This document shows, piece after piece, positions 1-9,436 of a stretch of DNA of 64,000 bases. The translations under genes and the position numbers were made by a program. The stretch is from contig JAPMUG010000003.1 in assembly GCA_026692725.1 (NCBI GenBank), positions 186,001-250,000 of the forward strand. The letters run 5' to 3'. The stretch's first letter is position 1, and each line of letters opens with the position of its first letter. Origin of the DNA: Ecytonucleospora hepatopenaei. Taxonomy: Eukaryota; Microsporidia; Enterocytozoonidae. The notes below the pieces were generated by a model. That model was not told the DNA's origin. It searched no databases and saw nothing but the letters and a program-made list of their open reading frames with translations.

Positions 1-1507
1 GTCCACATAAATATTTAAACATAAATCTAAAGCTTTTTGTCTTATTTTCTATTACATAATCATTCCACAAATAATATTTTTTGTTTTCTCTGCATTTATT
101 GTCTGTAAAATGCTTTAAATAATAAGGATGATTCTCATTAATTTCAAACATAAACTGGTAACTTATTTTACGAGCATTCACACTCCAATACAATTCCATG
201 TCATATTTTAAACATAAATATTCATTTGTGTTTATGTGCTTAATCCTAAAAGGAATTCTGCTTACAACAAAGTCACTTTCTTTTTCAGATAAATTTTCTA
301 ATTTTTCAAAAACAAACATAGTTTTAGCATCGTCTCCGTCTGAAATCCATTTGCTGAGTAAAAACTTGTCAGATTGATCTTTTTCTTCAAAAAGACTTAA
401 ATATTCCTTTCTGCTTCCTGAATTATTTTCGTCTACACTTGTATATCTATAAATTTTACAATGATCTCCATATTTTATGTATCTATCTTCTTCTTCAATA
501 TCTGTGTTTTCGTGTATTTTTTCAACAATTAAATTTTTAAAAGAATAAAGGTGCCTGATATTTAATAAATTCACTTCACTCCTATCCATTATGTACTTAT
601 GCGTCTCAGAAAGTATTTTTGAAGTATTTTCAGCGTATTTTTTCAATTCTTTATTTTCTTTCTGTAACTTTTCTCGTCTATTTATTACCGAATCTGTTGA
701 TAAATCACTCTCCGTTTCGCCTAAATTAGTAAAAAATGAATTTTTAATTTGATTTTTATCGACATTTGTGTTTTTTTCTATGTACGAAGAATAATTATCA
801 ACAAAAATGTTCCTTAGGGTATAATCATATTTATCAACCCGTGTGCTATGCCTAGATCTCATGTATTTTAAATCCACAAATGCTACTATAAAAAACATAC
901 AAAAATATACAAAGAAAAAAACAATAAGAAATAACACATGTTTAAAAAGTCCATAATAATACCAAAAATATGGTAAAAAAGTGTTTTTCTTATTTTTATC
1001 ATCAATTTCGTGTGTTATATAATTATAGCAAAAATTATCAAATATTTCAAAACATATTGCACCTGACACCAAAATAATGTTTGTTACGTCAAAAAGCATA
1101 GAAACATATGCTAATAAAAAACTTAAAAGAAAAAAGACAATTTTGAAAAATAAACAAAATCCTTTTTGTTGTTTAGCAAGCTTATTTTTATAACTGCTAT
1201 AAACATATTCAAATAAAACAAAAGAAACACCCCCGTATATTTGGTTATCAATATCATATTTCATTCCATTTTTGTTTATAAACATTATTATACATGCATA
1301 TACTAAAACAATGCTTTTAAACCTTAAAAATATCAGTAAATTATAAAATAAAAACAATGCTATGTTAATAAATTTTAAGCTTACAGAATTTATGTCACCT
1401 GTAAAAATTTTAGAAATCAAATAAGTAAACATGGCAGGCAAACATAATAGCTCAGTACCTCCAAACTGCTGATTTTTATAATAATCAAAACTTCTGCTAA
1501 ATGACAT
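1..1507 (-). CDS. Multi-pass membrane protein, possibly PMT/MIR-like, cut by window edge
   Basis: The frame is open from an ATG at 1507 down to base 2 with no stop, so at least 502 residues are visible and the C-terminus lies outside the window. Residues about 15-245 contain five to seven hydrophobic segments. The rest is hydrophilic and holds two stretches of the form (L/F)xIxHLxSFxNL and PFRIKHINTNEYLCL, which resemble MIR-type repeats. Hydrophobic helices followed by a MIR-like luminal region recall the first half of protein O-mannosyltransferases. However, the acidic loop expected after the first helix of those enzymes is not seen, so the protein may be divergent, truncated at the N-terminus, or unrelated. 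It is transcribed away from PTH2's end. No CCC box abuts this ATG. Confidence 0.6.
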   Translation of the reverse strand, partial: MSFSRSFDYYKNQQFGGTELLCLPAMFTYLISKIFTGDINSVSLKFINIALFLFYNLLIFLRFKSIVLVYACIIMFINKNGMKYDIDNQIYGGVSFVLFEYVYSSYKNKLAKQQKGFCLFFKIVFFLLSFLLAYVSMLFDVTNIILVSGAICFEIFDNFCYNYITHEIDDKNKKNTFLPYFWYYYGLFKHVLFLIVFFFVYFCMFFIVAFVDLKYMRSRHSTRVDKYDYTLRNIFVDNYSSYIEKNTNVDKNQIKNSFFTNLGETESDLSTDSVINRREKLQKENKELKKYAENTSKILSETHKYIMDRSEVNLLNIRHLYSFKNLIVEKIHENTDIEEEDRYIKYGDHCKIYRYTSVDENNSGSRKEYLSLFEEKDQSDKFLLSKWISDGDDAKTMFVFEKLENLSEKESDFVVSRIPFRIKHINTNEYLCLKYDMELYWSVNARKISYQFMFEINENHPYYLKHFTDNKCRENKKYYLWNDYVIENKTKSFRFMFKYLCG

Positions 1508-1632
1508 TTAAATTTGTTTTTTATGATTTCCTAACAAAAATTATATAAAATAAGGGCAATGATTTTATTTTAAAATATTGTTTGTTAGTAAAATAAGCTT
1601 AACTCAAAAAATTCAAAATTAGTAAACACCGG

Positions 1633-2181
1633 CTAATAAGTTTCCAAATGACTAACTAACTCATCTATCACCTTTACAGAATCTGGCCCTATTCCCATTA
1701 CAGTATTTGATCCGCATTCAACTTCTGTTTTTCCTGCGTCAAAAACCTGAGAGACATTTACGTTATTTTTCACAACTATTTTCCTGTAAATGCTTTCTAT
1801 TTGTTTTTGAGTTCCTTTCAAAATAATTTTTGGATTTCCCTCCTCCTTCCATCTGTAATAGTTTGAATTGTATCCACTTGAACTAGATGATGTTTTTATG
1901 TTTTCAAGTAGCTGGTCATAAGCGTGCATGCATTGACTAACTACCTTTCCTTTTGACATTTTAAGATCGCTGTTTACTATAAAAACAACTTTGTAATTGT
2001 ATGTGGAATTAGTTTGTGTATGCGCAACAACACCATTATTTTTTGTATTGTATACACCAAAAGACTGTTGCTTTGTTTTATTACCAGATCCTAAACTTTT
2101 CTTTATTTGTTCTATTGTTACTTTTTTGCCATTATTTTCTTTACTTTTTTCTTCTGATTTTTTTGTTGCTTGAATGACCAT
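1633..2181 (-). CDS. PTH2: Peptidyl-tRNA hydrolase 2
   Basis: The protein has 182 residues. Residues about 65-182 match the PTH2 family throughout: NDLKMSKGKVVSQCMHA, then a Lys-rich middle, then DAGKTEVECGSNTVMGIGP and a C-terminal LVSHLETY. The family cleaves peptidyl-tRNA that drops off ribosomes and recycles the tRNA. The first 60 residues are Lys/Asn/Ser-rich without a membrane segment, unlike the anchored animal mitochondrial form, so a cytosolic location is likely. The start is fixed by CCC touching the ATG (CCCATG). A Ser-rich loop replaces part of the usual mid-domain helix. The fold and identity are clear. Confidence 0.95.
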   Translation of the reverse strand: MVIQATKKSEEKSKENNGKKVTIEQIKKSLGSGNKTKQQSFGVYNTKNNGVVAHTQTNSTYNYKVVFIVNSDLKMSKGKVVSQCMHAYDQLLENIKTSSSSSGYNSNYYRWKEEGNPKIILKGTQKQIESIYRKIVVKNNVNVSQVFDAGKTEVECGSNTVMGIGPDSVKVIDELVSHLETY

Positions 2182-2320
2182 GGGATATTTATAAACTTAT
2201 AAATTTTTTAAAGAAATTTGTCAAAATTATTTGTGTTTATTGATCAAATTTTATAATTTATTGTCAAATTATAATTCAATTAATCAAATTAATCAATATT
2301 AAAAATCAAAACATCTTATT

Positions 2321-2647
2321 TTAATCGCTACTTGATGAATTTTCATTCTTTTGATTTCTTTTTTTAATGCTATTAAAATAAATTTTATCAAATTCAGCAT
2401 TGTATTCCTCTTCTGCATTTCTTAGGCGTTTTTGCATGTTTTTAATTTCATTCTTTTTTGTTTTTACAAAAGTATCATAGCTAACAGGATTCAACACTTT
2501 AATTTCACCTGTATTTTGATATAGATGTCCTTTATTCTCAAATTTATTATCATCTAGTGTATAATTACTTTGTTTATTTTCTTTCCCATGAATAGTATTA
2601 CTTATAAATAATGTTAGTAAACAATTGTAAAAAAATAAGAATGACAT
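2321..2647 (-). CDS. Small secreted or ER protein of unknown function
   Basis: The protein has 108 residues. The first 20 (MSFLFFYNCLLTLFISNTIHG) form a hydrophobic segment that reads as a cleavable signal peptide. The mature part is charged: a Lys/Glu-rich helix around residues 55-90 (KNEIKNMQKRLRNAEEEYN) and a Ser/Asp tail. No family is recognised. It sits between PTH2 and CCT5, on the same strand as both. No CCC box lies next to the ATG. The signal peptide makes it a candidate secreted effector or ER-resident peptide, but that is inference. Confidence 0.6.
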   Translation of the reverse strand: MSFLFFYNCLLTLFISNTIHGKENKQSNYTLDDNKFENKGHLYQNTGEIKVLNPVSYDTFVKTKKNEIKNMQKRLRNAEEEYNAEFDKIYFNSIKKRNQKNENSSSSD

Positions 2648-2765
2648 AACATGATAAAGTTTGTTATTTTTTGTTTGAAAATGAAACTAATGTAAAATAG
2701 AATGAATAAAATATTATTAACCTTATTTAAAAATAAAAATCAAACATTTTAAAATAATCATTAAT

Positions 2766-4433
2766 TTATTTATATATGACCTCCTGTACTTTTAACAAAG
2801 AACACACAAAATCTATTGCCATCGTGTATTGCCTCTTTTTAGATTCAAAACTTTCAAATACATTTTCTAGCTGCATATCTACATTGACTCCATCTCCTAC
2901 TCCAATATGCTGTATCTTATCTAATTTTACAGCTGCCAATATTTCCTCCACATATTTTGCATCATGTCCTGCATTTTCTGCCAAAACCAAAGGAATTTCA
3001 AGGAGGGCTGACGCAAAAGACTTAAAACACAAAATTTCTTCTGAACAAGACCCGAACCCTGTGTTTTCCAGATTCTCTTTTAATTTACCAGAAGAAAGAT
3101 TTCCCATAATCTTTTTGTAGAGATTAATTTCCAGTGATCCTCCACCAAAGACAATGTAATCAGTAAAAAGAACATTTCTAGCAGCATTTAATGCATCGGT
3201 AATAGATCTTTCAATTTCTTGTCCCACAAACATGTTACTACTCTTTACCAAAATAGTTGCCACCTTTGAAGCTTCCATTTTGGTGTCTTTTTCCAATGTT
3301 TTTGTAATGTTAATAAAGTTAGTAGAATCTGTTCCAAAATTGTTTAGTTCTACAAAACCTTCCCCTAAGCATTTTTCAGTTAAAAATTCAAAACGTGAAA
3401 CAATTTGTGCGTTAGTTAGTGCTGCAATCTGTCCTAATTCATGTCCGCCTACCCACCTGACAGCAGGAAGTTTTTCTTCCATAAGCATAGATGTAGCTTC
3501 ATCATCAAATCCCCACTGACATAAAACAAGGTCTGCCCCTGAATCCTTGACTTTTCGTATCATCAGTCTAAATGTTTCTTTTTCGTAATCACTTAGTTTT
3601 GTATACTCTTCTGCTGTGGACACAATAAGTTTGCTTTTTGTCTTTAGCTTTGGTGGCTCAAAAGGACACGCCAGCAAACAAATCTTTAACTTTTTATTTT
3701 CTTTCAATTTTTCAATTAGCGCTTCTTCTCCAACGACAGGCTTTTCTAATGAAATTCCCCTAACTAAAGAAATTCCTTCAAAATTTCCTCCCTTAAGTAT
3801 TTTCACATTAATGTTTTCTAGGTCAATGTCTCTCCTTTCCCCATCCATTACACTGTATAATGCATCTACGCAAACATTTTGAATATTTTTATACTTCCAT
3901 GCAATTTTACTGCTTAAAGCTGTTTCCACTGCTTTTAAACATTTTTCTCTTTTCTTGCTAATTTCATCTTCTAACCTAATGGAAAAGTTTTTCTTAACAA
4001 TTTCAATCACCTCTCTTAATGCCAGATTATACCCTTCTATAATCTTTATTTGGTGAATTCCCTTCTTCAATAAAATCATAGCTTCCCTTAGCAACGCATT
4101 AGCAAACAAAACTATACTTGTTGTTCCGTCTCCAACCTCACTATCCTGCGCTGCAGTTAGCTGTTGCAACAGATCCATCACACAACCACGGTTATTTGCT
4201 ATATACTCCTTCACAATGGTTGCTCCATCGTTTGTCATTGTTATTTGACCATCGCAGTCTACAATGATCTTGTCCATTCCATGCGGTCCTAAACTACTTC
4301 TCAATATTTTAGCAATTTTATGTACAGCCATGGCATTGGTTTCAACACAGTCAATTCCAGAAAGCTCAGTAGTTTCTTGTTTAACCTCAAATGACATTCC
4401 AAATTCATCTGAAATGATTTTACCTTCTTCCAT
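2766..4433 (-). CDS. CCT5: T-complex protein 1 subunit epsilon (CCT5)
   Basis: This is a group II chaperonin subunit of about 555 residues, full family length. It folds actin, tubulin and other cytosolic proteins in the eight-subunit TRiC ring. Visible motifs include SLGPHGMDKIIVD and TNDGATIV near the N-terminus and the ATPase motif GDGTTS. The block LCQWGFDDEATSMLMEEKLP followed by AVRWVGGHELGQIAA is diagnostic for epsilon rather than other subunits. Late motifs GGGSLE and GVGDGVNVDM are also present. The longest open frame begins two codons earlier at a TTG, and the ATG at 4433 is the sensible start. A CCC lies roughly 45 nt upstream, farther than in most neighbours. Confidence 0.95.
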   Translation of the reverse strand: MEEGKIISDEFGMSFEVKQETTELSGIDCVETNAMAVHKIAKILRSSLGPHGMDKIIVDCDGQITMTNDGATIVKEYIANNRGCVMDLLQQLTAAQDSEVGDGTTSIVLFANALLREAMILLKKGIHQIKIIEGYNLALREVIEIVKKNFSIRLEDEISKKREKCLKAVETALSSKIAWKYKNIQNVCVDALYSVMDGERRDIDLENINVKILKGGNFEGISLVRGISLEKPVVGEEALIEKLKENKKLKICLLACPFEPPKLKTKSKLIVSTAEEYTKLSDYEKETFRLMIRKVKDSGADLVLCQWGFDDEATSMLMEEKLPAVRWVGGHELGQIAALTNAQIVSRFEFLTEKCLGEGFVELNNFGTDSTNFINITKTLEKDTKMEASKVATILVKSSNMFVGQEIERSITDALNAARNVLFTDYIVFGGGSLEINLYKKIMGNLSSGKLKENLENTGFGSCSEEILCFKSFASALLEIPLVLAENAGHDAKYVEEILAAVKLDKIQHIGVGDGVNVDMQLENVFESFESKKRQYTMAIDFVCSLLKVQEVIYK

Positions 4434-4555
4434 TAACAAAGTTTATAACAATATTTTGGTATTTTGGTAGTTTAAAAATGGGATTAAAAAGTTTTAAAAA
4501 TAAACCCATACGTTTTTTATTTTTATAAAAAGTAAATATATTATAATTTATTTGT

Positions 4556-4723
4556 ATGGTGAAAGCAAAAATTAAAAAATCTTTAAGTGGTGTAAAACAA
4601 GCAGTAGACGAATTTTTTGAAAACGAAACCATCACTGATGCACTGATTAATGAAATAAAGCCATTTAAATTTTTGCATGAACAAATTAAAGAAGAAAAAG
4701 AACCTTTTGAAAAATATTTTTAA
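4556..4723 (+). CDS. Possible 55-residue basic protein
   Basis: A complete small frame (ATG to TAA) lies in the gap between the divergent CCT5 start and the convergent coiled-coil gene. The product starts MVKAKIKKSLSGVKQAVDEF and ends with a charged helix (EEKEPFEKYF). It looks like a real soluble helical protein rather than a random AT-rich frame: it has few Asn, balanced charge and two predicted helices. It would be transcribed divergently from CCT5 with 122 bp between the starts. No family is recognised and there is no CCC box, so the call is tentative. Confidence 0.5.
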   Translation: MVKAKIKKSLSGVKQAVDEFFENETITDALINEIKPFKFLHEQIKEEKEPFEKYF

Positions 4724-4750
4724 TGCTATGTATCTTTATTTAATAAATAA

Positions 4751-5122
4751 TTAGTGATCATTATTATTTAATTTATCATCTAATACATCTGTTAGTTCTT
4801 GATCTATTAAAAAACTTTGGTTTAAATTTTGACATTCTTCTGTATTTTTTACTTTATTTTTTATTTCTTCACTGTTTTTAATTTTGTTAAGAAGAATTGT
4901 GTGTTTTTCTTGTACTTCTAATAGTTTTTTATTAAGTGTTTGTATGATTTGTTTTTGATGTTCTACCTTTTGAAGTAGACTGTGGTAATTGTAAAATTTA
5001 TTTTGTGGTGGTTTACCATCTAAAGTAGAATATGTTAGGTTTGTTTTATATTTAATCATATTTTCTTCAGTAGCATCTGAATTTTCCAATTTACTTTTAT
5101 TTTTACTAAATTCACTTGACAT
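4751..5122 (-). CDS. Small coiled-coil protein, unknown
   Basis: The protein has 123 residues. The N-terminal third is polar (Ser/Lys/Asn). Residues about 48-105 form a heptad-patterned coiled coil (HSLLQKVEHQKQIIQTLNKK and onward). The C-terminus is acidic and ends in a Leu/Asp/Asn-rich tail. It is not recognised. Its stop faces the end of the small plus-strand frame ending at 4723, 27 bp away. It could be a subunit of a larger coiled-coil complex (kinetochore, spindle pole or tether), but nothing in the sequence decides this. Confidence 0.65.
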   Translation of the reverse strand: MSSEFSKNKSKLENSDATEENMIKYKTNLTYSTLDGKPPQNKFYNYHSLLQKVEHQKQIIQTLNKKLLEVQEKHTILLNKIKNSEEIKNKVKNTEECQNLNQSFLIDQELTDVLDDKLNNNDH

Positions 5123-5444
5123 TTTTGTATTTTATATATTTTTTAAAGAAAATTGTGTGTGTTTTTATATAAATAAGTAGTAAAAGTAAATTTAAATGTT
5201 AAAACCAATATAATCTATATCTTATTATAATTATAATGATTAAAATAAAATAAAGTGATAATATTATAATACACGTATATTTGTGTTTAACTAATTTTAT
5301 AAATTTAAGGATTAAATATCTTTAAAAAATACAAAATAAAAATTTACTCATATATTAATGCAAGGTTAAAAAAATATATCCAATTTATTACCTTTAAATA
5401 CTATTAACATATAATAAGCATCAATAAAAAGAAATTTAACGAGC
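5123..5444. other. Intergenic, AT-rich, nothing recognised
   Basis: This is about 320 bp of A/T-rich sequence with no sustained open frame, no tRNA-like fold and no clear tandem repeat. Confidence 0.6.
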
Positions 5445-6740
5445 TTAAACATTTTTATCTTCTTCTTTTTTGATTTTATAATACTTTCGGATGTTTTTTT
5501 CTATTATTTTTTGCGCTGATTCGAAATTTTTATATATTTTCATATCTTTAGCTTGTTTCTTATTCATATAATCTACAAAATCACTAAAACTTCCTGTGTT
5601 CTGCATAATTTTTGCCTTTCTTTCAAGATTTTCTGTCAAAAATGACCTAGATATACCAAAAACGTTACAAATTTTCTTAAAAATTTCTTTTAACATTGTA
5701 AAGTGATAATTTTCAATATAGAAATATGTAAAATATGCACATTCAAGTTCAGGTACATATACTCTTTCATTTTCCTGTATATAAAAATATTTCTTATACA
5801 TTTGAATGTATTTTAAAACTAAAAAATTTGAAATTCCACTCAGGTTTAATAAATCATGCACTTTATACAAGTATTTTATATTTAACTCCATACTTCTCAT
5901 AAATTGCACTCTAAAATTATGTTTTACACTTTCTACATAATCAGAAATAACACCTGTTTCGTTAATGTATTTTCCTTTATAAAAACACCTTGTATTATAA
6001 AATCCTTTTTCTGTCAAGATACGCAGGATTCTATCCAAAACTACAGTATTTTTATGCCAATCAAAAAACATATTATCATAAAAATGAAAACGCTGCCAAA
6101 AAAACTGTGTGCTTTGTTTGTTAAAATCATAAGCATCAAGTTCTTTTGTAAAATCATTTAATGTATATATTTTATCTTGTTTTTCCATAAAAAGCCTTTT
6201 TGATAAATAAATACAGCAAATTATTTCACAAACATGAGGCAAGATATCTTTTTCTAAAAGAACATGTTCATCTGTTTTTTCAGCATCATATTTTTCTTCG
6301 CTTACATTTGTTATTTTTTGATTTAACCTCAAAAATTCCTTTATAAAAAGAGAATAATTTTTATAAAACGTAAATTTGTCACGTAAAAAAATATCATCAA
6401 ATTTAGAAAAAATATTTTCTTCTGATTGTTTAAACAGCTTTTTAAAAGAATAAAGACCACAATATAATTTAAAAATAGTTTCTTCAGTAAATTTAAAATA
6501 ATCTTTGGCATTTCTAAAAATCATATAAAAAATACGCAATTTATCTAGACTGGTCTCTTTAAAGACAATAATGTTACTTTTCTTCTTTTTTTGTCTTATT
6601 CTCTTACCTTTACCATATAATTCAAATTCTCCTTCATCTTTTTCTTCTAATGTATTTGTTATCACATGTCCATTTTTACAAACAAGAATATTTTCATGCA
6701 GTTCCATTTTTTCTTTGCAGATATTACACAAAAACACCAT
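5445..6740 (-). CDS. Rrn7/TAF1B-like RNA polymerase I TFIIB-related factor
   Basis: The protein has 431 residues. It opens with a zinc ribbon, CNICKEKM followed by LVCKNGHVI; CxxC and CxxGH spaced about 14 apart is the pattern of the Rrn7 zinc finger. A basic stretch follows (GKGKRIRQKKKK), then about 350 residues of helical sequence that could be degenerate cyclin folds. In yeast Rrn7 is the TFIIB-like subunit of the Pol I core factor that places Pol I at the rRNA promoter. Yeast Rrn7 is somewhat longer (about 510). The start is supported by ACCCATAAATG. Only the zinc ribbon is decisive, and another zinc-ribbon transcription factor is possible. Confidence 0.6.
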   Translation of the reverse strand: MVFLCNICKEKMELHENILVCKNGHVITNTLEEKDEGEFELYGKGKRIRQKKKKSNIIVFKETSLDKLRIFYMIFRNAKDYFKFTEETIFKLYCGLYSFKKLFKQSEENIFSKFDDIFLRDKFTFYKNYSLFIKEFLRLNQKITNVSEEKYDAEKTDEHVLLEKDILPHVCEIICCIYLSKRLFMEKQDKIYTLNDFTKELDAYDFNKQSTQFFWQRFHFYDNMFFDWHKNTVVLDRILRILTEKGFYNTRCFYKGKYINETGVISDYVESVKHNFRVQFMRSMELNIKYLYKVHDLLNLSGISNFLVLKYIQMYKKYFYIQENERVYVPELECAYFTYFYIENYHFTMLKEIFKKICNVFGISRSFLTENLERKAKIMQNTGSFSDFVDYMNKKQAKDMKIYKNFESAQKIIEKNIRKYYKIKKEEDKNV

Positions 6741-6754
6741 TTATGGGTATAATT

Positions 6755-8062
6755 TTATTGTTCATTTTTTACAGTTGGTTTAGCCTGAAATAAAATTTTA
6801 AATGTCGCTGTTTCTTTTAATGTTTTGAATAAAAACAAGAAAACAATTGCCAAATACATCCAAATGCCATAAAAACACAATTTCCTCCATATTTTTAATG
6901 TTTCACCAAACGTATTTGAAAGTTTAGCCATTCCTAAAAAAGAAGTGAATAAAATTGTTATCATTTGTCTTGAAACAATACTTTCTTTGATAAATGGCAA
7001 AATTGTAAGTGCCTTATCAAAAAAAGGAGATGAAAATCCCATTCCCACAAAAAAACACAAAGTTTTTATGTCAAAAGAGTGCATCAATGCTGAAAATAAA
7101 TAAGTTAAAAGTGCACTTATTTTCTTGTTTTTTGTTTTGTTTATAAGTGGATTAAAAAAATAAATCTTAAAAAACCTATGTGTTGCAATATTCCAGTTTT
7201 TAGAAATTTCCTGTATGTTATTAGGTAATTCCACACGCAAAACATTAAAATTGTTGACCCGAAAGTTTAAGAGAATAAAACAAAAAGCAGATGAAGTCCA
7301 GCAGAAATACAAAATTGACCTATACTGTAGGCATTTTAAAACAACAAAGGAAAGCGTAACCAGTGCATTCTTTGCTTCAAACATCTTCCTATCTAAGTCA
7401 AAAGATTTTGTAAGAATAAAAAAAGAAAAAAAGCATAAATGCTGTTTTAACACGCAAATGGAGTATAATTTTTTATCTTCAGGGCCATTAAAATATTTAA
7501 CCATATTTTCACCTTTTTCTTTCTTTATTTCTTTCTCATTTTTACCAGATGTTTCTGTTTTATTTTCTACCTTATCATTTAACAGCTCTTTGTTTTTAAA
7601 ATTAAAAATAAATTCAGAAAAATTGATAATTGGACCAAATAAAAAATTAGATACGTTAAATAAATAATTAAAAGCATCAACCAAATTTCCATTCCAACTG
7701 TCTGCAATATAACACATTTTTAACATATAAAGAAAAAACATGCCAGACATGTCGTACATTTGTCCTATATTGTACAATTTCCTATAAAATATCTGATAAA
7801 CATAAGACAAAAAAATGTTAAAAATCACAAAAATCTGTGGGAATTTTCTGTTTCTTAGAAAAACCAAAAGAATTAAATTCAGAAACGTAGTTAAAAATAA
7901 AATTAGCAAATGCCTTACACCAAAAGCAAAGAAACTTACTAATGTTGTAAAGATAAAATTAACCAGTATGTGCTTTTTGTAGTTTGTTATATGCAGTAAA
8001 TAGCTTGCTATTATTGCTGTATACATTGCCAGTAAAAATCCTACCTCATAATTATTTATCAT
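6755..8062 (-). CDS. MBOAT family acyltransferase (ALE1/LPCAT-like), copy 1
   Basis: The protein has 435 residues and about ten hydrophobic segments. It has the MBOAT signatures of lysophospholipid acyltransferases: a loop with FLFGPIINFSEF (the conserved glycine-proline after the cytosolic loop), NWNIATHRFFKIYFF holding the WN pair, and FSALMHSF with the conserved membrane histidine. By family it would transfer acyl groups onto lysophospholipids in the ER, remodelling membranes. The central insert (KTETSGKNEKEIKKEKGE) is a charged loop. It lies 59 bp downstream of a paralog in tandem and its start has TCCCTAATG. Its substrate cannot be told from sequence. Confidence 0.8.
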   Translation of the reverse strand: MINNYEVGFLLAMYTAIIASYLLHITNYKKHILVNFIFTTLVSFFAFGVRHLLILFLTTFLNLILLVFLRNRKFPQIFVIFNIFLSYVYQIFYRKLYNIGQMYDMSGMFFLYMLKMCYIADSWNGNLVDAFNYLFNVSNFLFGPIINFSEFIFNFKNKELLNDKVENKTETSGKNEKEIKKEKGENMVKYFNGPEDKKLYSICVLKQHLCFFSFFILTKSFDLDRKMFEAKNALVTLSFVVLKCLQYRSILYFCWTSSAFCFILLNFRVNNFNVLRVELPNNIQEISKNWNIATHRFFKIYFFNPLINKTKNKKISALLTYLFSALMHSFDIKTLCFFVGMGFSSPFFDKALTILPFIKESIVSRQMITILFTSFLGMAKLSNTFGETLKIWRKLCFYGIWMYLAIVFLFLFKTLKETATFKILFQAKPTVKNEQ

Positions 8063-8121
8063 TAGGGATAAAAGAACATAAAATAAACAAACAATTTAAG
8101 CATAAAAATTTAGAAATGCAA

Positions 8122-9399
8122 TTATTTTATTTTTTTAATAAATTTACATATATAAGAAATTATTCCCAAACTAATCAAAATGGCAAAACCTGAAAAATAC
8201 ACTTGTTTCCACATATTAAAAATTTCACTAAAAGTCGAACAATCCTTTATCAAAATTAAAAATGCTGAATATAAGTGAATTATCATAAACTTTAGCAAAC
8301 TAAAATTCCTAATAAAAGGTATACTTTCTATGAAGATATCTAAAAGTTTTGTTGAAATTCCAAAAGTACCAAAAAAGACAAGTTCGCATGCCTTAATCGA
8401 ATGCATTGCAGCAGAACACAAGAAAGTAAAATAAACTGCAAATTTTTTGTTGTTTCTTACGCCTAAATTGTCAAGAAAAAAGATTGCATTTTCATAAAAA
8501 AACTGTCTATAAAAAACATAAGCAGAAATATTCCAATTCTTAGGGTGAAACTTAAAAGAAGTTGCACTTTCTATTTTCATAAAATCTACATTGTATGCTT
8601 CTATTCCACAAATTGCATAACATAAAGATGCAAAAGACCAAACAAAATACAAAATGCCTTTCTTTCTGTATGCAAAGCAAAACATATAAAATAATTTTTT
8701 AGACAAAGAATGCTTTCCATATATTTCCTCATCAATGTTAAATGGTTTTATAGCAAAAACAGTAAAAAGTCCAAAAAATAAACTAAAAACATTCATCAAA
8801 GATGTTCTTTTGAATGTATTTTGACTTTTATTTTCATCCTTGATTTCAATATCTTTTTTCTTATTGTTTTTTAAAACAATTTTTATTTTTGAATTTCCCA
8901 CTCTATTTACAAGACGCACAAAATCCTTTAACAAAACCACAGGACCTACCGCAAATCCTGGCACAAAATAAATGTAAGCAAATGATTCATACCAGTTACC
9001 TGTAAAAGAGTCGCTAACGTATCCCATTCTGATGATAAAAAAGAACATACATGCAATGAGGTCATTTTCATCCGAAATGTCATAACTTGGACTATAAAAA
9101 TATTGGTAACAAAATGATAAAAAAATATTGATTAAAATATTAACATGTTTGTGTTTTCTAAAAAATGTGATCCTTAGCATCATAAAGTTTATGGCTATGA
9201 TTGAATTAAAAATTATAGTTTGAGCTGTTCCAAAAATTATTTTTGATATAAAAATACTCATCAAAATGTTTAAAAATGCAATACTTCTAACTTTGCATTT
9301 GTTTTTAAAAAGAATTCTGTTTATTAAACTACCCAGTAGAGTTAAACTCAACCCAAAGAGGTAATTGCTTTCTGCGTTTGAAAGACCAAAAAAAGTCAT
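8122..9399 (-). CDS. MBOAT family acyltransferase (ALE1/LPCAT-like), copy 2
   Basis: The protein has 425 residues with the same layout as the adjacent downstream gene. It has multiple hydrophobic segments, the FVPGFAVGPVVLLKDFV loop, NWNISAYVFYRQFFYEN, and CSAAMHSI with the conserved membrane histidine. The two proteins are clearly paralogous but diverged, so the tandem duplication is old. The ATG is preceded directly by CCC (CCCATG), and this start overlaps the upstream region of the divergently transcribed RCL1. Likely role is lysophospholipid acylation. The two copies may have different acyl or head-group preferences, which is inference. Confidence 0.8.
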   Translation of the reverse strand: MTFFGLSNAESNYLFGLSLTLLGSLINRILFKNKCKVRSIAFLNILMSIFISKIIFGTAQTIIFNSIIAINFMMLRITFFRKHKHVNILINIFLSFCYQYFYSPSYDISDENDLIACMFFFIIRMGYVSDSFTGNWYESFAYIYFVPGFAVGPVVLLKDFVRLVNRVGNSKIKIVLKNNKKKDIEIKDENKSQNTFKRTSLMNVFSLFFGLFTVFAIKPFNIDEEIYGKHSLSKKLFYMFCFAYRKKGILYFVWSFASLCYAICGIEAYNVDFMKIESATSFKFHPKNWNISAYVFYRQFFYENAIFFLDNLGVRNNKKFAVYFTFLCSAAMHSIKACELVFFGTFGISTKLLDIFIESIPFIRNFSLLKFMIIHLYSAFLILIKDCSTFSEIFNMWKQVYFSGFAILISLGIISYICKFIKKIK

Positions 9400-9436
9400 G
9401 GGTCTTTGTTATTATTTTTTTAAATATCCCAAAATG
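9397..9436. promoter_or_regulatory. Compact divergent start region with two facing CCC boxes
   Basis: The minus-strand MBOAT gene starts at 9399 with CCC directly upstream (GGG at 9400-9402 on the plus strand). The plus-strand RCL1 gene has ATCCCAAAATG with its ATG at 9434. Two divergent genes thus start only about 35 bp apart, each with its own CCC box. Any promoter elements of each must lie inside the other's coding or leader sequence. Confidence 0.7.
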
